Assembly (NCBI RefSeq): GCF_004004565.1
Contig: NZ_SACM01000006.1
Location: 62,001-126,000 of the forward strand
Origin: Inhella crocodyli
Lineage (GTDB): Bacteria > Pseudomonadota > Gammaproteobacteria > Burkholderiales > Burkholderiaceae_C
Length of the DNA: 64,000 nucleotides
Direction of reading: 5' to 3'
A program made the translations under genes and the position numbers. Below the pieces are notes generated by a model. The model saw nothing but the letters and a program-made list of their open reading frames with translations. It searched no databases and was not told where the DNA came from. Below, one piece after another: positions 17,877 to 25,918 of this stretch. Each line of letters opens with the position of its first letter. Positions within the stretch are counted from its first letter, which is position 1.

Positions 17877-18959
17877 ATGAAACCCGCCCTCGTTCTCAGC
17901 GCCCTGGCCCTGGCCTTGTCGGTGCACGCCCAAGACAAGCCCGCGGCACCTGCCGCCAAGCCCTCGCTCACCATCCAAACCACCCAGGCCCAAGCGGCCC
18001 AATGGGCCACGCGCTTGCCGGTCAATGGCAACGTCGCGGCCTGGCAAGAGGCCGTCATCGGCGCCGAGGTGGGCGGCATGCGCATCGCCGAGGTGCTGGT
18101 CAACGTGGGCGACCGCGTCAAGAAGGGCCAGCTGCTGGTGCGCCTGAGCCCCGGCACCCTGCAGGCCGACCTGGCCGCCACCCGCGCCTCGCTGCAAGAG
18201 GCCGAAGTCAACGCCCGGGACGCCCGCGCCCAGGCCGAGCGCGTCAAGCCGCTCACCGGCACCGAAGCGCTGAGCGCCCAACAAATCGAAGCCACCCTGG
18301 CCGCTGCCGACATGGCCGAGGCCCGCGTCGCCAGCCTCAAGGCCCGCCTGATGGCCGACGAGCTGCGCCTGGGCTACACCCGCATCACCGCGCCCGACGA
18401 CGGCGTCATCACCGCCCGCGAGGCCGTGGAAGGCGCGCTGGCCCAACCCGGTCAAGAGCTGCTGCGCCTGCAGCGCCAAGGCCGCCTCGAGTGGCGCGCC
18501 GAGGTGCCCGGCCCGCTGCTGGACCAGGTCAAGGTCGGCCAGAAGGCCCGCGTGCAAATCGGCAGCGCCAGCGTGGACGGCCGCGTGCGCCAGGTGGCGC
18601 CCAAGATCGACGCGCAAACCCGCAACGGCCTCGTCTACGTGGACCTGCCCCCCACCGCGGGCGCCCGTGCGGGCCTCTTTGCCCGCGGCGAGTTGCTGCA
18701 AGGCGAGGGCAGCGTGCTGACCCTGCCGCAGTCGGCCGTGCTGCTGCGCGACGGCTTCAGCTACGTCTTCAAGCTCGACGGCAACAAGGTGCGCCAGACC
18801 AAGGTCGAAACCGGCCAGCGCCAGGGCGACCGCGTTGAAATCAAGCAGGGCCTGGACGCCAAGGCCGCCGTGGCGCTGAGCGGTGTGGGCTTCTTGGCCG
18901 ACGGCGACACCGTGCGCGTGGCGCCCGCCGCCGGCGCGCCGGCCCCGGCCCAGCAGTAA
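17877..18959 (+). CDS. RND efflux periplasmic adaptor (HlyD/AcrA family)
   Basis: The membrane-fusion protein that bridges pump and channel. It has 360 residues: a Sec signal (MKPALVLSALALALSVHAQ), a lipoyl/barrel-sandwich domain (NGNVAAWQEAVIGAEVGGMR; LVNVGDRVKKGQLLVRLSPG), an alpha hairpin (about residues 100-160), and beta-barrel and C-terminal domains (YTRITAPDDGVITAREAVEG). A Shine-Dalgarno-like CCGGAG precedes ATG 17877. No lipobox is visible, so unlike AcrA it may be soluble in the periplasm. It lies 26 bases after the channel gene and 12 before the pump. Confidence 0.93.
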   Translation: MKPALVLSALALALSVHAQDKPAAPAAKPSLTIQTTQAQAAQWATRLPVNGNVAAWQEAVIGAEVGGMRIAEVLVNVGDRVKKGQLLVRLSPGTLQADLAATRASLQEAEVNARDARAQAERVKPLTGTEALSAQQIEATLAAADMAEARVASLKARLMADELRLGYTRITAPDDGVITAREAVEGALAQPGQELLRLQRQGRLEWRAEVPGPLLDQVKVGQKARVQIGSASVDGRVRQVAPKIDAQTRNGLVYVDLPPTAGARAGLFARGELLQGEGSVLTLPQSAVLLRDGFSYVFKLDGNKVRQTKVETGQRQGDRVEIKQGLDAKAAVALSGVGFLADGDTVRVAPAAGAPAPAQQ

Positions 18960-18971
18960 GGGGTCGCTGCC

Positions 18972-21900
18972 ATGTTCAATGTGTCCCGTTGGTCCATCGC
19001 CAACCCGGTCCCGGCCATCTTGCTGTTCATCATGCTCACGGTGGCCGGCGTGCTCGGCTTCCGGGCGATGAAGATCCAGAACTTCCCCGACATCGAGCTG
19101 CCCACCATCATCGTCACCGCCAGCCTGCCCGGCACCGCGCCGGCGCAGATGGAAACCGAGGTGGCGCGCAAGATCGAAAACGCACTGGCCACCATCCAGG
19201 GCCTGAAGCACGTCTACGCCAAGGTGCAGGACGGCACCGCCACGCTGACCGCCGAGTTCCGCCTGGAAAAGCCCCTGCAAGAGGCCCTGGACGAGGTGCG
19301 CGACGCCGTGGGCCGCGTGCGGGCCGACCTGCCCGCCGACCTGCGCGACCCGGTCATCACCAAGATGAACCTGTCGGGCTCGCCGATCCTGACCTACACC
19401 GTGTCGTCCAGCACCATGGACGACGAGGCCTTGAGTTGGTTCGTCGACAACCAGGTCACCAAGCGCATGCTGGCCGTGCGCGGCGTGGGCAGCGTGTCGC
19501 GCGTCGGCGGCGTCAGCCGCGAGGTGCGCGTCGAGCTCGATCCCAACCGCCTGCTGGCCCTGGGCGTCAGCGCGGCCGAGGTGTCGCGCCAGCTCAAGGC
19601 CGTGCAGCAAGAAGCCCCGGGCGGCCGCGCCACCCTGGGCGGTGCCGAGCAAAGCCTGCGCACCATCGCCACGGTGCAAACCGCGGCCGACCTCGGCGCG
19701 ATGGAAATCGCCCTGCAAGACGGCCGCCGCCTGCGCCTGGACCAGGTGGCCACGGTCACCGACGGCGTGGCCGAGCAGCGCAGCGGCGCCTTCTTGAACG
19801 GCAAGCCCGTGGTGGGCTTCGAAATCGTCCGCGCCAAGGGCGCCGGCGAGGTGGACGTGGCCCAAGGCGCGCGTGCTGCCATCGAAGAACTGAAGGCCGC
19901 GCACCCCGACATCGCCGTCACCGAGGCCTTCAACTTCGTCGACCCCGTGGTCGAGAACTTCGACGGCAGCATGTGGCTGCTCATCGAAGGCGCCATCCTG
20001 GCCGTGGTCGTCGTGTGGTTCTTCTTGCGCGACTGGCGCGCCACCTTCGTCAGCGCCGTGGCGCTGCCGCTGTCGGCCATCCCCACCTTCATGGTGATGA
20101 ACTGGATGGGCTTCAGCCTGAACGTGGTCACGCTGCTGTCGCTGTCGCTCGTCATCGGCATCTTGGTGGACGACGCCATCGTCGAGATCGAGAACATCAT
20201 GCGCCACCTCGCCATGGGCAAGAGCCCGCTGGAGGCGGCGCGCGAAGCGGCCGACGAAATCGGGCTGGCGGTCATCGCCACCACCTTCACCCTCATCGCC
20301 GTGTTCCTGCCCACCGCCTTCATGAGCGGCGTGCCCGGCAAGTTCTTCGTGCAGTTCGGCTGGACGGCGGCCATCGCCGTCTTCTTCAGCCTCGTCGTGG
20401 CCCGCCTGCTCACGCCCATGATGGCGGCCTACATCCTGAAGAAGCCCAAGAAGGAGCACCCCGAACCCGCGTGGATGCCGGCCTACCTGCGTGCCGCGCG
20501 CTGGTCGTTCACGCACAAGGGCAAAACGCTGCTGCTGACCCTGGCCTTCGGCGTGGTGAGCTGCGGCCCGCTGTTCGCCGGCAAGATCGCCGGGGCCTTC
20601 ATCCCGCCCGACGACCTGAGCCAGACCCAGGTCACCCTGCAGTTGGAGCCTGGGGCCACCTACGCGCAGACGCAGGCCGTGGCCGCGCAGGCCGAGAAGA
20701 TCGTGGCCCAGCACCCCCACGTGAAGCTGGTCTACACCGCGGTGGGCGGCGGTGCGGCCGGCGCCGACCCCTTCACCATGGGCGGTGTGCCCGAGTCCCG
20801 CAAGGCCACGCTCACGCTCAACCTCACGCCCCGCAAAGAACGCCGCGGCACCACCAAGCAAGACATCGAGCGCGAGCTGCGCCAGCGCCTGGAGGTCATC
20901 CCGGGGGCCCGCATCAACGTCGCCTTCGGCGGCTCGGCCGAGAAGTACGTGCTCGTGCTGGCCGGCGAAGACGGCGAGGCCCTGACCCAGCACGCCGCCA
21001 AGGTGGAGCGCGAGCTGCGCACGCTCAAGGGCATCGGCCAGGTCACCAGCAGCTCCAGCCTGCAGCGGCCCGAGCTCATCGTGCGCCCCGACGCCGCCCG
21101 CGCGGCCGACCTGGGCGTGAGCACCGCGGCCATCGCCGACACCCTGCGCATCGCCACCAGCGGCGACTACGACCAGCTGCTGCCCAAGCTCAACCTCAGC
21201 CAGCGCCAGGTGCCCATCGTCGTGCGCCTGCCCGATGCCGCGCGCCAAGACCTGGCGCTGATCGAGCAGCTCACCGTGCCGGGCAGCCGCGGCCCCGTGC
21301 CCCTGCAGCAGGTGGCCGAGGTCACGCTGGCCAGCGGCCCGGCGCAGATCGACCGCTACGACCGCCTGCGCAACGTCAACTTCGAGATCGAGCTCAACGG
21401 CCAGGCCCTGGGCGACGTGCAAGCCGCCGCCGCCGCGCTGCCCAGCCTGAAGCAGCTGCCGCCGGGCGTGATCAAGACCGAGATCGGCGACGCCGAGGCC
21501 TTTGCCGAGCTCAGCGCCAGCTTCTTGCTGGCCATGGGCACCGGCGTGGCGTGCATCTACATCGTGCTGGTGCTGCTGTTCCACGCCTGGGTGCAGCCGG
21601 TCACCATCTTGGGCGCGCTGGTGCTGTCCATCCCGGGGGCCATCTTGGCGCTGTACGTGACGGGCACCGACCTCTCCATGCCCGCCATGATCGGCATGAT
21701 CATGCTCATGGGCATCGCCACCAAGAACTCCATCCTGCTGGTGGAGTACGCCATCGTGGCGCAACGCGAGCACGGCCTCAGCCGCCTGGATGCCTTGCTC
21801 GATGCCTGCCACAAGCGCGCGCGTCCCATCGTCATGACGACCCTGGCCATGGGCGCCGGCATGATGCCCATCGCCTTGGGCTTCGGCACCGACCCCAGCT

Positions 21901-22061
21901 TCCGCGCGCCCATGGCCATCGTGGTGATCGGCGGCCTCATCACCTCCACCTTCCTCAGCCTGCTCGTCATCCCCGTGCTGTACGAGGTGGTGGACGACCT
22001 GATCCAGAAGTGCACGCCGCGTCGCTTCCGCCAAGCACCCCAGGAGGAGGCCCAAGCATGA
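18972..22061 (+). CDS. RND family efflux transporter, HAE1-like
   Basis: The inner-membrane proton/drug antiporter. At 1029 residues it has the normal RND size, with twelve helices and two large periplasmic loops. Family marks include FPDIELPTIIVTASLPGTAP near the N-terminus, helix 4 with SLSLVIGILVDDAIVEIENI containing the proton-relay Asp pair, and GIATKNSILLVEYAIV in the second half. The single-subunit form and NFP(D/E)IELP motif place it in the broad HAE family; the substrate is unknown. Its stop overlaps the following hydrolase gene by four bases (ATGA). Confidence 0.95.
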   Translation: MFNVSRWSIANPVPAILLFIMLTVAGVLGFRAMKIQNFPDIELPTIIVTASLPGTAPAQMETEVARKIENALATIQGLKHVYAKVQDGTATLTAEFRLEKPLQEALDEVRDAVGRVRADLPADLRDPVITKMNLSGSPILTYTVSSSTMDDEALSWFVDNQVTKRMLAVRGVGSVSRVGGVSREVRVELDPNRLLALGVSAAEVSRQLKAVQQEAPGGRATLGGAEQSLRTIATVQTAADLGAMEIALQDGRRLRLDQVATVTDGVAEQRSGAFLNGKPVVGFEIVRAKGAGEVDVAQGARAAIEELKAAHPDIAVTEAFNFVDPVVENFDGSMWLLIEGAILAVVVVWFFLRDWRATFVSAVALPLSAIPTFMVMNWMGFSLNVVTLLSLSLVIGILVDDAIVEIENIMRHLAMGKSPLEAAREAADEIGLAVIATTFTLIAVFLPTAFMSGVPGKFFVQFGWTAAIAVFFSLVVARLLTPMMAAYILKKPKKEHPEPAWMPAYLRAARWSFTHKGKTLLLTLAFGVVSCGPLFAGKIAGAFIPPDDLSQTQVTLQLEPGATYAQTQAVAAQAEKIVAQHPHVKLVYTAVGGGAAGADPFTMGGVPESRKATLTLNLTPRKERRGTTKQDIERELRQRLEVIPGARINVAFGGSAEKYVLVLAGEDGEALTQHAAKVERELRTLKGIGQVTSSSSLQRPELIVRPDAARAADLGVSTAAIADTLRIATSGDYDQLLPKLNLSQRQVPIVVRLPDAARQDLALIEQLTVPGSRGPVPLQQVAEVTLASGPAQIDRYDRLRNVNFEIELNGQALGDVQAAAAALPSLKQLPPGVIKTEIGDAEAFAELSASFLLAMGTGVACIYIVLVLLFHAWVQPVTILGALVLSIPGAILALYVTGTDLSMPAMIGMIMLMGIATKNSILLVEYAIVAQREHGLSRLDALLDACHKRARPIVMTTLAMGAGMMPIALGFGTDPSFRAPMAIVVIGGLITSTFLSLLVIPVLYEVVDDLIQKCTPRRFRQAPQEEAQA

Positions 22062-23032
22062 AGCGCCGCGACTGGCTGCTGGGCGCCGCCGCCCTGAGCG
22101 CGGGCGCCGCCTGGGCCCGCGACGAGCTGGGCGCGGCGGAGGCCGCGTCGGCCCCGGCCGCGGCCCCGGCTTGGCGCCTGGAAGACCTGGACTGGGCCGA
22201 CGTCAGCCGCCAGCGCCCCGTGCCCGTGCGCCTGTACCTGCCCACCGCGCGCCCCGCCCAGGGCCTGCCCCTGGTGGTGTTCTCGCATGGCATCGGCGGC
22301 TCGCGGCGCGGCTACAGCTACCTCGGCCAGCACCTGGCCGCGCAAGGCATGGCGGCCCTGCACGTGCAGCACGTGGGCAGCGACCGCGCGCTGTGGAGCG
22401 GCAGCGTCTTCAGCCTCGTCGGCCGCTTGCAGGCCGCGGCGCAAACCGCCGAGGCCCGCGCCCGCGCGCTGGACGTGCGCTTCGCGCTCGACCAGCTGCA
22501 GCGCGAGCGCCCCGAGCTGGTCGACCCCCACCGCATCGCCATGGCGGGGCACAGCTACGGCGCCAACACCAGCCTGCTGCTGGCGGGCGCCGCCATCCCG
22601 GGCGAAGCGCCCCTGGCCGACCCGCGCATCCGCGCGGCGGTGTTCATCTCGGCCCCGCCCCTGCACGGCGTGCCCGAGCCCGAGCGCGCGCTGGCCGCCA
22701 TCCGCTTGCCCAGCCTGCACATCACCGCCACCGATGACGTCATCCGCGTGCCCGGCTACACCAGCGTGGCCGCCGAACGCGTGGCCCTGTTCGAGGCCAC
22801 CGGCAGCGCCGTCAAAGGCCTGGCCGTGTTCGAAGGCGGCTCGCACTCCGTCTTCACCGACCGCGGCGGCACCGGCGGCCCCGTGGCCAACCCGCGCATC
22901 AAGCGCGCCACCAAAGAGCTGGTGGCCGACTTCGTGCAAGGCCAGTTCGGCGGCGACGCCGCCCTGCGCCTGGGCCAGTGGCACCAGCGCCACCAGGGCC
23001 TGCTGGCCCGCTGGGTGCCGCCCACGGCCTGA
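22058..23032 (+). CDS. Exported alpha/beta hydrolase co-transcribed with the RND pump
   Basis: A 324-residue hydrolase with an N-terminal twin-arginine-like or Sec signal (MKRRDWLLGAAALSAGAAWA). The fold markers are VVFSHGIGGSRRGYSYLGQH (oxyanion region), the nucleophile elbow AGHSYGANTS (GxSxG), an acidic residue in HITATDDVIRV, and a His in EGGSHSVFTD. The class looks like dienelactone-hydrolase/PAF-acetylhydrolase-type proteins. It overlaps the RND gene by four bases, so it is translated with the pump and could modify its substrate; that is inference from context. The true substrate is unknown. Confidence 0.83.
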   Translation: MKRRDWLLGAAALSAGAAWARDELGAAEAASAPAAAPAWRLEDLDWADVSRQRPVPVRLYLPTARPAQGLPLVVFSHGIGGSRRGYSYLGQHLAAQGMAALHVQHVGSDRALWSGSVFSLVGRLQAAAQTAEARARALDVRFALDQLQRERPELVDPHRIAMAGHSYGANTSLLLAGAAIPGEAPLADPRIRAAVFISAPPLHGVPEPERALAAIRLPSLHITATDDVIRVPGYTSVAAERVALFEATGSAVKGLAVFEGGSHSVFTDRGGTGGPVANPRIKRATKELVADFVQGQFGGDAALRLGQWHQRHQGLLARWVPPTA

Positions 23033-23092
23033 GAGGGCGAGAGGAAATCAGCCATGCCCGCCTCGCAGCCCCAAGCCCCCTCGCTCGTCGTT

Positions 23093-23132
23093 GCAAATGC
23101 GCGCCGTAGCACGAGCTACGGCTGTGCTTTGC
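23093..23132. repeat. Imperfect inverted repeat, possible intergenic repeat or terminator
   Basis: Arms of 17 bases (23093-23109 and 23116-23132) pair at 12 positions: GCAAA/TTTGC outside and a perfect GCCGTAG/CTACGGC inside around CACGAG. It follows the efflux operon by about 60 bases. It may end that transcript, although no T run follows, or be one copy of a dispersed repeat. No second copy was seen in the window. Confidence 0.5.
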
Positions 23133-23262
23133 GCCTAGATCGCGGCCGCTTAGGCCGGCGCTTCGGGCACGTCCGATTCCCTCCCACCCTCTGAGTGCCC
23201 ACCCGGGCACGCGCCCGGTTATCGTGGGTCACTGCCTGGCGCCGCTGGGCCCAGGAGCCCCC

Positions 23263-24447
23263 GTGCCCAAACCCGTGCCCAGCACGCCCCCCCGCGCCAC
23301 CTTGACGGGCGCCGCCCGGCTGGCCACCCACGGCACCTTGGGCCTGGTGCGCTTGGTCGAGGCCATGCACGCCCGCATCCAACGGCCGCCCGGTATTCCC
23401 GGCCCCAAGGATGGGCGCACCCGGGGCCTCACCGGCCTCGTGTACCGCAGCGTGCACGGCGTCACCCGCTTGGTGGGCGGCAGTGCCGAAGCGTTGCTGG
23501 GCTTGCTGCCCGAGGCCGTGGCGCAAGGCCCCCGCAGCCCCCGGCACGACGCCGTCGTCGCCGCTTTGAATGGCGTGCTGGGCGATCACCTCGCCGCCAC
23601 CCACAACCCCTTGGCCCAGTCCATGCAGCTGTGCAGCGAGGGCGAGCCCCTCGTGCTCAGCCGCGCGGCGCTGGCCCAGCGATTCCCCACGCCCAGCGCC
23701 GGCGTGCTCGTGCTCCTGCACGGCCTGTGCATGAACGACCGCCAATGGCGCCGCAAGGGCCACGACCACGGCGCCCAGCTGGCCGCCGCGCTGGGCCTCA
23801 CGCCCGTCTACCTTCGCTACAACACCGGCCTGCCCGTGGCCGACAACGGCCGCCAGTTCGCCGAGCTGATGGCCAAGCTGCTGCGCGTGTGGCCGCACCC
23901 GGCGCCGCGCGTGGTGCTGCTGGCCCACAGCATGGGCGGCCTCGTGGCGCGCAGCGCCTTCCACCAAGCCGGGCGCGCCCCCTGGACGCGCCGCGTCAGC
24001 GACCTCGTCTTCCTGGGCACCCCGCACTTCGGCGCCCCGCTGGAGAAAACCGGCCACGGCGTGGACCTGCTGCTGGACGCCGCCCCCTACGCCGCACCCC
24101 TGGCCCGCCTGGGCCGCGTGCGCAGCGCCGGCATCACCGACCTGCGCCACGGCCTCGGCCCCGAGGTGGGCCTGCCCCCCGAGGTTCGCTGCTGGGCCAT
24201 CGCCGGCACCTTGGGCGCCGACCCGGACGCGCTGCCACCCAAGCTGCTGGGCGACGGCCTGGTGCGCCTGCCCAGCGCCCTGGGCCAGCACCGCGACCCG
24301 TCCCGGCGCTTGCCCTTCCCGCCCGAGCGGCAGTGGGTGGCCGCCGGCGTGGGGCACCTGGACTTGCTCTGCAGCAAGGCGGTGGGGAACCGTGTGGCGG
24401 CTTGGTTGCAGGCTGCGGCAGGCGAGGGGGCCGCGCCCGCGGCTTGA
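23263..24447 (+). CDS. Lipase-like alpha/beta hydrolase
   Basis: A 394-residue serine hydrolase of unknown substrate. LVLLHGLCMNDRQWRRKGH gives the oxyanion region, LLAHSMGGLVARS the GxSxG nucleophile elbow, and LVFLGTPHFGAPLEK a typical triacylglycerol-lipase/PGAP1-like segment; GVGHLDLL likely contributes the catalytic His. The N-terminal 115 residues are extra and helical, with no signal peptide I can defend. I chose GTG 23263 because AGGAG lies five bases before it; an in-frame GTG at 23224 has no such site. It is the last ordinary high-GC gene before the cassette island. Confidence 0.8.
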   Translation: MPKPVPSTPPRATLTGAARLATHGTLGLVRLVEAMHARIQRPPGIPGPKDGRTRGLTGLVYRSVHGVTRLVGGSAEALLGLLPEAVAQGPRSPRHDAVVAALNGVLGDHLAATHNPLAQSMQLCSEGEPLVLSRAALAQRFPTPSAGVLVLLHGLCMNDRQWRRKGHDHGAQLAAALGLTPVYLRYNTGLPVADNGRQFAELMAKLLRVWPHPAPRVVLLAHSMGGLVARSAFHQAGRAPWTRRVSDLVFLGTPHFGAPLEKTGHGVDLLLDAAPYAAPLARLGRVRSAGITDLRHGLGPEVGLPPEVRCWAIAGTLGADPDALPPKLLGDGLVRLPSALGQHRDPSRRLPFPPERQWVAAGVGHLDLLCSKAVGNRVAAWLQAAAGEGAAPAA

Positions 24448-24639
24448 ACAGCCCGCGCCCAGGCCCCGGGCGGTCGTGATGCCGCTGGCATCATGAGGGA
24501 CGCTGCATCGCGTTGCTGGGTTTCACCACGTTTGTCACAACGCGCCGCATTTGTCGGCTTTTTAGTACGGGATGAAAGTCCACATCTGGCCGGATTTGTC
24601 GATATGAATCAAGCACTTGCCCTCGATCATGCCCGCCGA

Positions 24640-24698
24640 GTTAGGGCGCACGATGCGGTGTTAGGCGGCAGCGCCTGTCGCCCTACAACACGTTAGGT
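24640..24698 (+). other. Integron attI-like recombination site
   Basis: The segment is laid out like attI1 of class 1 integrons as I remember it. GTTAGGG (24640) and GTTAGGC (24660) stand where the DR1 and DR2 integrase sites would be. GTCGCCCTACAAC (24677) corresponds to the L site, and GTTAGGT (24692-24698) to the crossover R site of type GTTRRRY. The stem-loop expected of attC is absent. Cassette genes follow immediately. No intI gene precedes it: only 192 bases separate it from the lipase stop. The call depends on remembered attI1 sequence and needs an alignment. Confidence 0.6.
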
Positions 24699-24706
24699 GG
24701 CAAACA

Positions 24707-25135
24707 GTGATCGACTTTGAGATCAAGCTGAAGAGCCTGTGGCGTTCTAAGGATGGCGTAGATATTGAGCGACCGTTCCTGTATTTCATTTCTGTGAAGT
24801 CGTCGGATGGCGCGGTGTACACGTACGTTGGTAAGGCGCGTGACGAAGCTCGACTGCACGAGTACCGCCGGAATATGCTCAAGATTCATGCGCGGCGCGA
24901 ACGTGGAAAGTCGCAAAACTATCGCGCTGTTCACTTCGCTTTGTACTCCGCGCTAAGAAATGACTGGGAAATTGACTTCTTCCCCTTGGAGAACTGCGAA
25001 AAGGGGCAACTAAACGAGCTTGAACGACAGCGCATTCGTGAGCGTTGCTGCAATCTCAATGGAGCGCGTACGTGGCGCGTTGCTCAACTCGATCAGGTGT
25101 CACTTCATGGATTGGTGCGCACGTCAGCCACCTAA
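24707..25135 (+). CDS. Cassette gene 1: small protein with GIY-YIG-like motif
   Basis: A 142-residue protein with noticeably lower GC than its neighbours. FLYFISVKSSDGAVYTYVGK followed by ARDEARLHEYRRNMLK resembles the start of GIY-YIG nuclease domains (two-strand motif, then conserved Arg), but the catalytic Glu/Asn is not certain, so no activity is claimed. GTG 24707 is preceded by AGGTGG, which is part of the attI R site, so the recombination site supplies the ribosome-binding site. The stop codon TAA falls inside the next attC (ACCTAAC), as is usual for integron cassettes. It would be read from a promoter in or before the attI region. Confidence 0.7.
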   Translation: MIDFEIKLKSLWRSKDGVDIERPFLYFISVKSSDGAVYTYVGKARDEARLHEYRRNMLKIHARRERGKSQNYRAVHFALYSALRNDWEIDFFPLENCEKGQLNELERQRIRERCCNLNGARTWRVAQLDQVSLHGLVRTSAT

Positions 25136-25198
25136 CCTGTCATTGCAGCCGACCCTTGCCAGCTGCGCCGTCCGGTCGGCTGAACTCCAACGTTAGGC
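25130..25198 (+). other. attC recombination site 1
   Basis: A 69-base attC: R'' core ACCTAAC (25130-25136), then an inverted repeat CAGCCGAC ... GTCGGCTG as L''/L' arms, and R' core GTTAGGC (25192-25198), which fits GTTRRRY. The typical unpaired bases (GAACTCC in the right arm) interrupt the stem. The folded bottom strand would be the integrase substrate. Boundaries are good to a base or two. Confidence 0.85.
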
Positions 25199-25211
25199 CG
25201 AAAATTCATCT

Positions 25212-25448
25212 ATGAAAAAGACTGTCGTTGCGCTCTTTTGGCTCGCCCTTGTGAATGCTGCGTTTGCCTGGCTGTATGCCGAATATTCGGTTAGGTTCAA
25301 TCCAAAGATTACTCATGATGAGGCTTATCGCTTTGGCGAGACCTATGGCATGGCGTTCTTTGTCATCTCCATAGTGGTTGTGACTTTCCTTGCCGCGAAG
25401 AACAAGCTACCAGGCGCGCGAGAGCGAACGCCAAACCACACCGCCTAA
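25212..25448 (+). CDS. Cassette gene 2: small two-helix membrane protein
   Basis: A 78-residue protein. A hydrophobic N-terminal segment (KKTVVALFWLALVNAAFAWL) could be a signal or helix, and a second helix lies near residues 46-63 (GMAFFVISIVVVTFLAAK). Between them is a polar stretch of about 25 residues. No family is recognised. The start is 13 bases after attC site 1 and the stop TAA is inside the GCCTAAC core of attC site 2, so the gene fills one cassette exactly. Its GC is lower than the flanking chromosome. Function unknown. Confidence 0.75.
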   Translation: MKKTVVALFWLALVNAAFAWLYAEYSVRFNPKITHDEAYRFGETYGMAFFVISIVVVTFLAAKNKLPGARERTPNHTA

Positions 25449-25512
25449 CAACGCCCTTGAGCCAACTCGCGTCGGCAGCGCCGCCGTTCGCGGCTCAGCT
25501 TCAACGTTGGAC
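25443..25512 (+). other. attC recombination site 2
   Basis: A 70-base attC: R'' core GCCTAAC (25443-25449), arms TTGAGCC ... GGCTCA with an unpaired AG/CTTCAA region, a GC-rich variable loop, and R' core GTTGGAC (25506-25512), which fits GTTRRRY. It ends cassette 2 and contains its stop codon. Confidence 0.8.
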
Positions 25513-25581
25513 GTCAGAAATGCACCAATCTGTCTCGCACCGATTCCTGGGGGCTCTGAAACTGTCTCACATGTATTTCCA

Positions 25582-25815
25582 ATGAAGAAAGTTTTAGTTC
25601 TTGTATTATTGGCGTACGGCGGCTGGGTTGCGTTGAAAACTGCGGCCATATACCAGAATGGAGACCACCGCGCTGCATGTCGGTCGGAGCTTCAGTCAAA
25701 ATCACCGGTTGATACCAAGACAGCAACGCAGAGCGAAATGTTGGAATGGGCGATTGAACTTGAGTCGTGCATAGGCAAGCGGCGCGGTTTCCTGGAGAAA
25801 CTTTATGGATACTGA
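25582..25815 (+). CDS. Cassette gene 3: small membrane-anchored protein
   Basis: A 77-residue protein with one N-terminal hydrophobic segment (KKVLVLVLLAYGGWVALKTA) and a soluble remainder holding two cysteines (AACRSEL and ELESCIGKRRGF). These could form a disulphide if exported. No family is recognised. ATG 25582 lies 70 bases after attC site 2, more than for the other cassettes. An R'' core (GCCTAAC at 25892) is found 76 bases after the stop, so this cassette's attC has been damaged. Lower GC than neighbours. Function unknown. Confidence 0.6.
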   Translation: MKKVLVLVLLAYGGWVALKTAAIYQNGDHRAACRSELQSKSPVDTKTATQSEMLEWAIELESCIGKRRGFLEKLYGY

Positions 25816-25891
25816 TTCTTCCAAGAGCCTGCACGCTTCGTTTTTGTTTGGCGGTGCCATTGATCCAACTGGCCAGATCTCACGAACTGAC

Positions 25892-25918
25892 GCCTAACCC
25901 TCCACAGGGACTCCCCAT
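25892..25918 (+). other. attC site 3, broken after its first core
   Basis: GCCTAAC (25892-25898) matches an attC R'' core and is at the right place to close cassette 3. No matching L' or R' follows; after 20 more bases the sequence turns into an IS3-family end. The site has probably been interrupted by that insertion and is now inactive. Confidence 0.5.

Noticed and set aside
17703-22055. A 1450-codon minus-strand open frame opposite the RND genes
   Set aside because: It is antisense to clear adaptor and pump genes; its His/Gly/Arg-rich translation is the usual shadow of high-GC coding sequence.
24562-24630. A 22-codon minus-strand open frame starting MIEGKCLIHIDKSG next to attI
   Set aside because: It is in the place where intI would begin but bears no likeness to integrase N-termini and lacks a ribosome-binding site.
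24493-24696. A 67-codon plus-strand open frame covering the attI-like site
   Set aside because: The product has no hydrophobic or conserved pattern, no ribosome site, and runs across recombination cores; it is probably chance.
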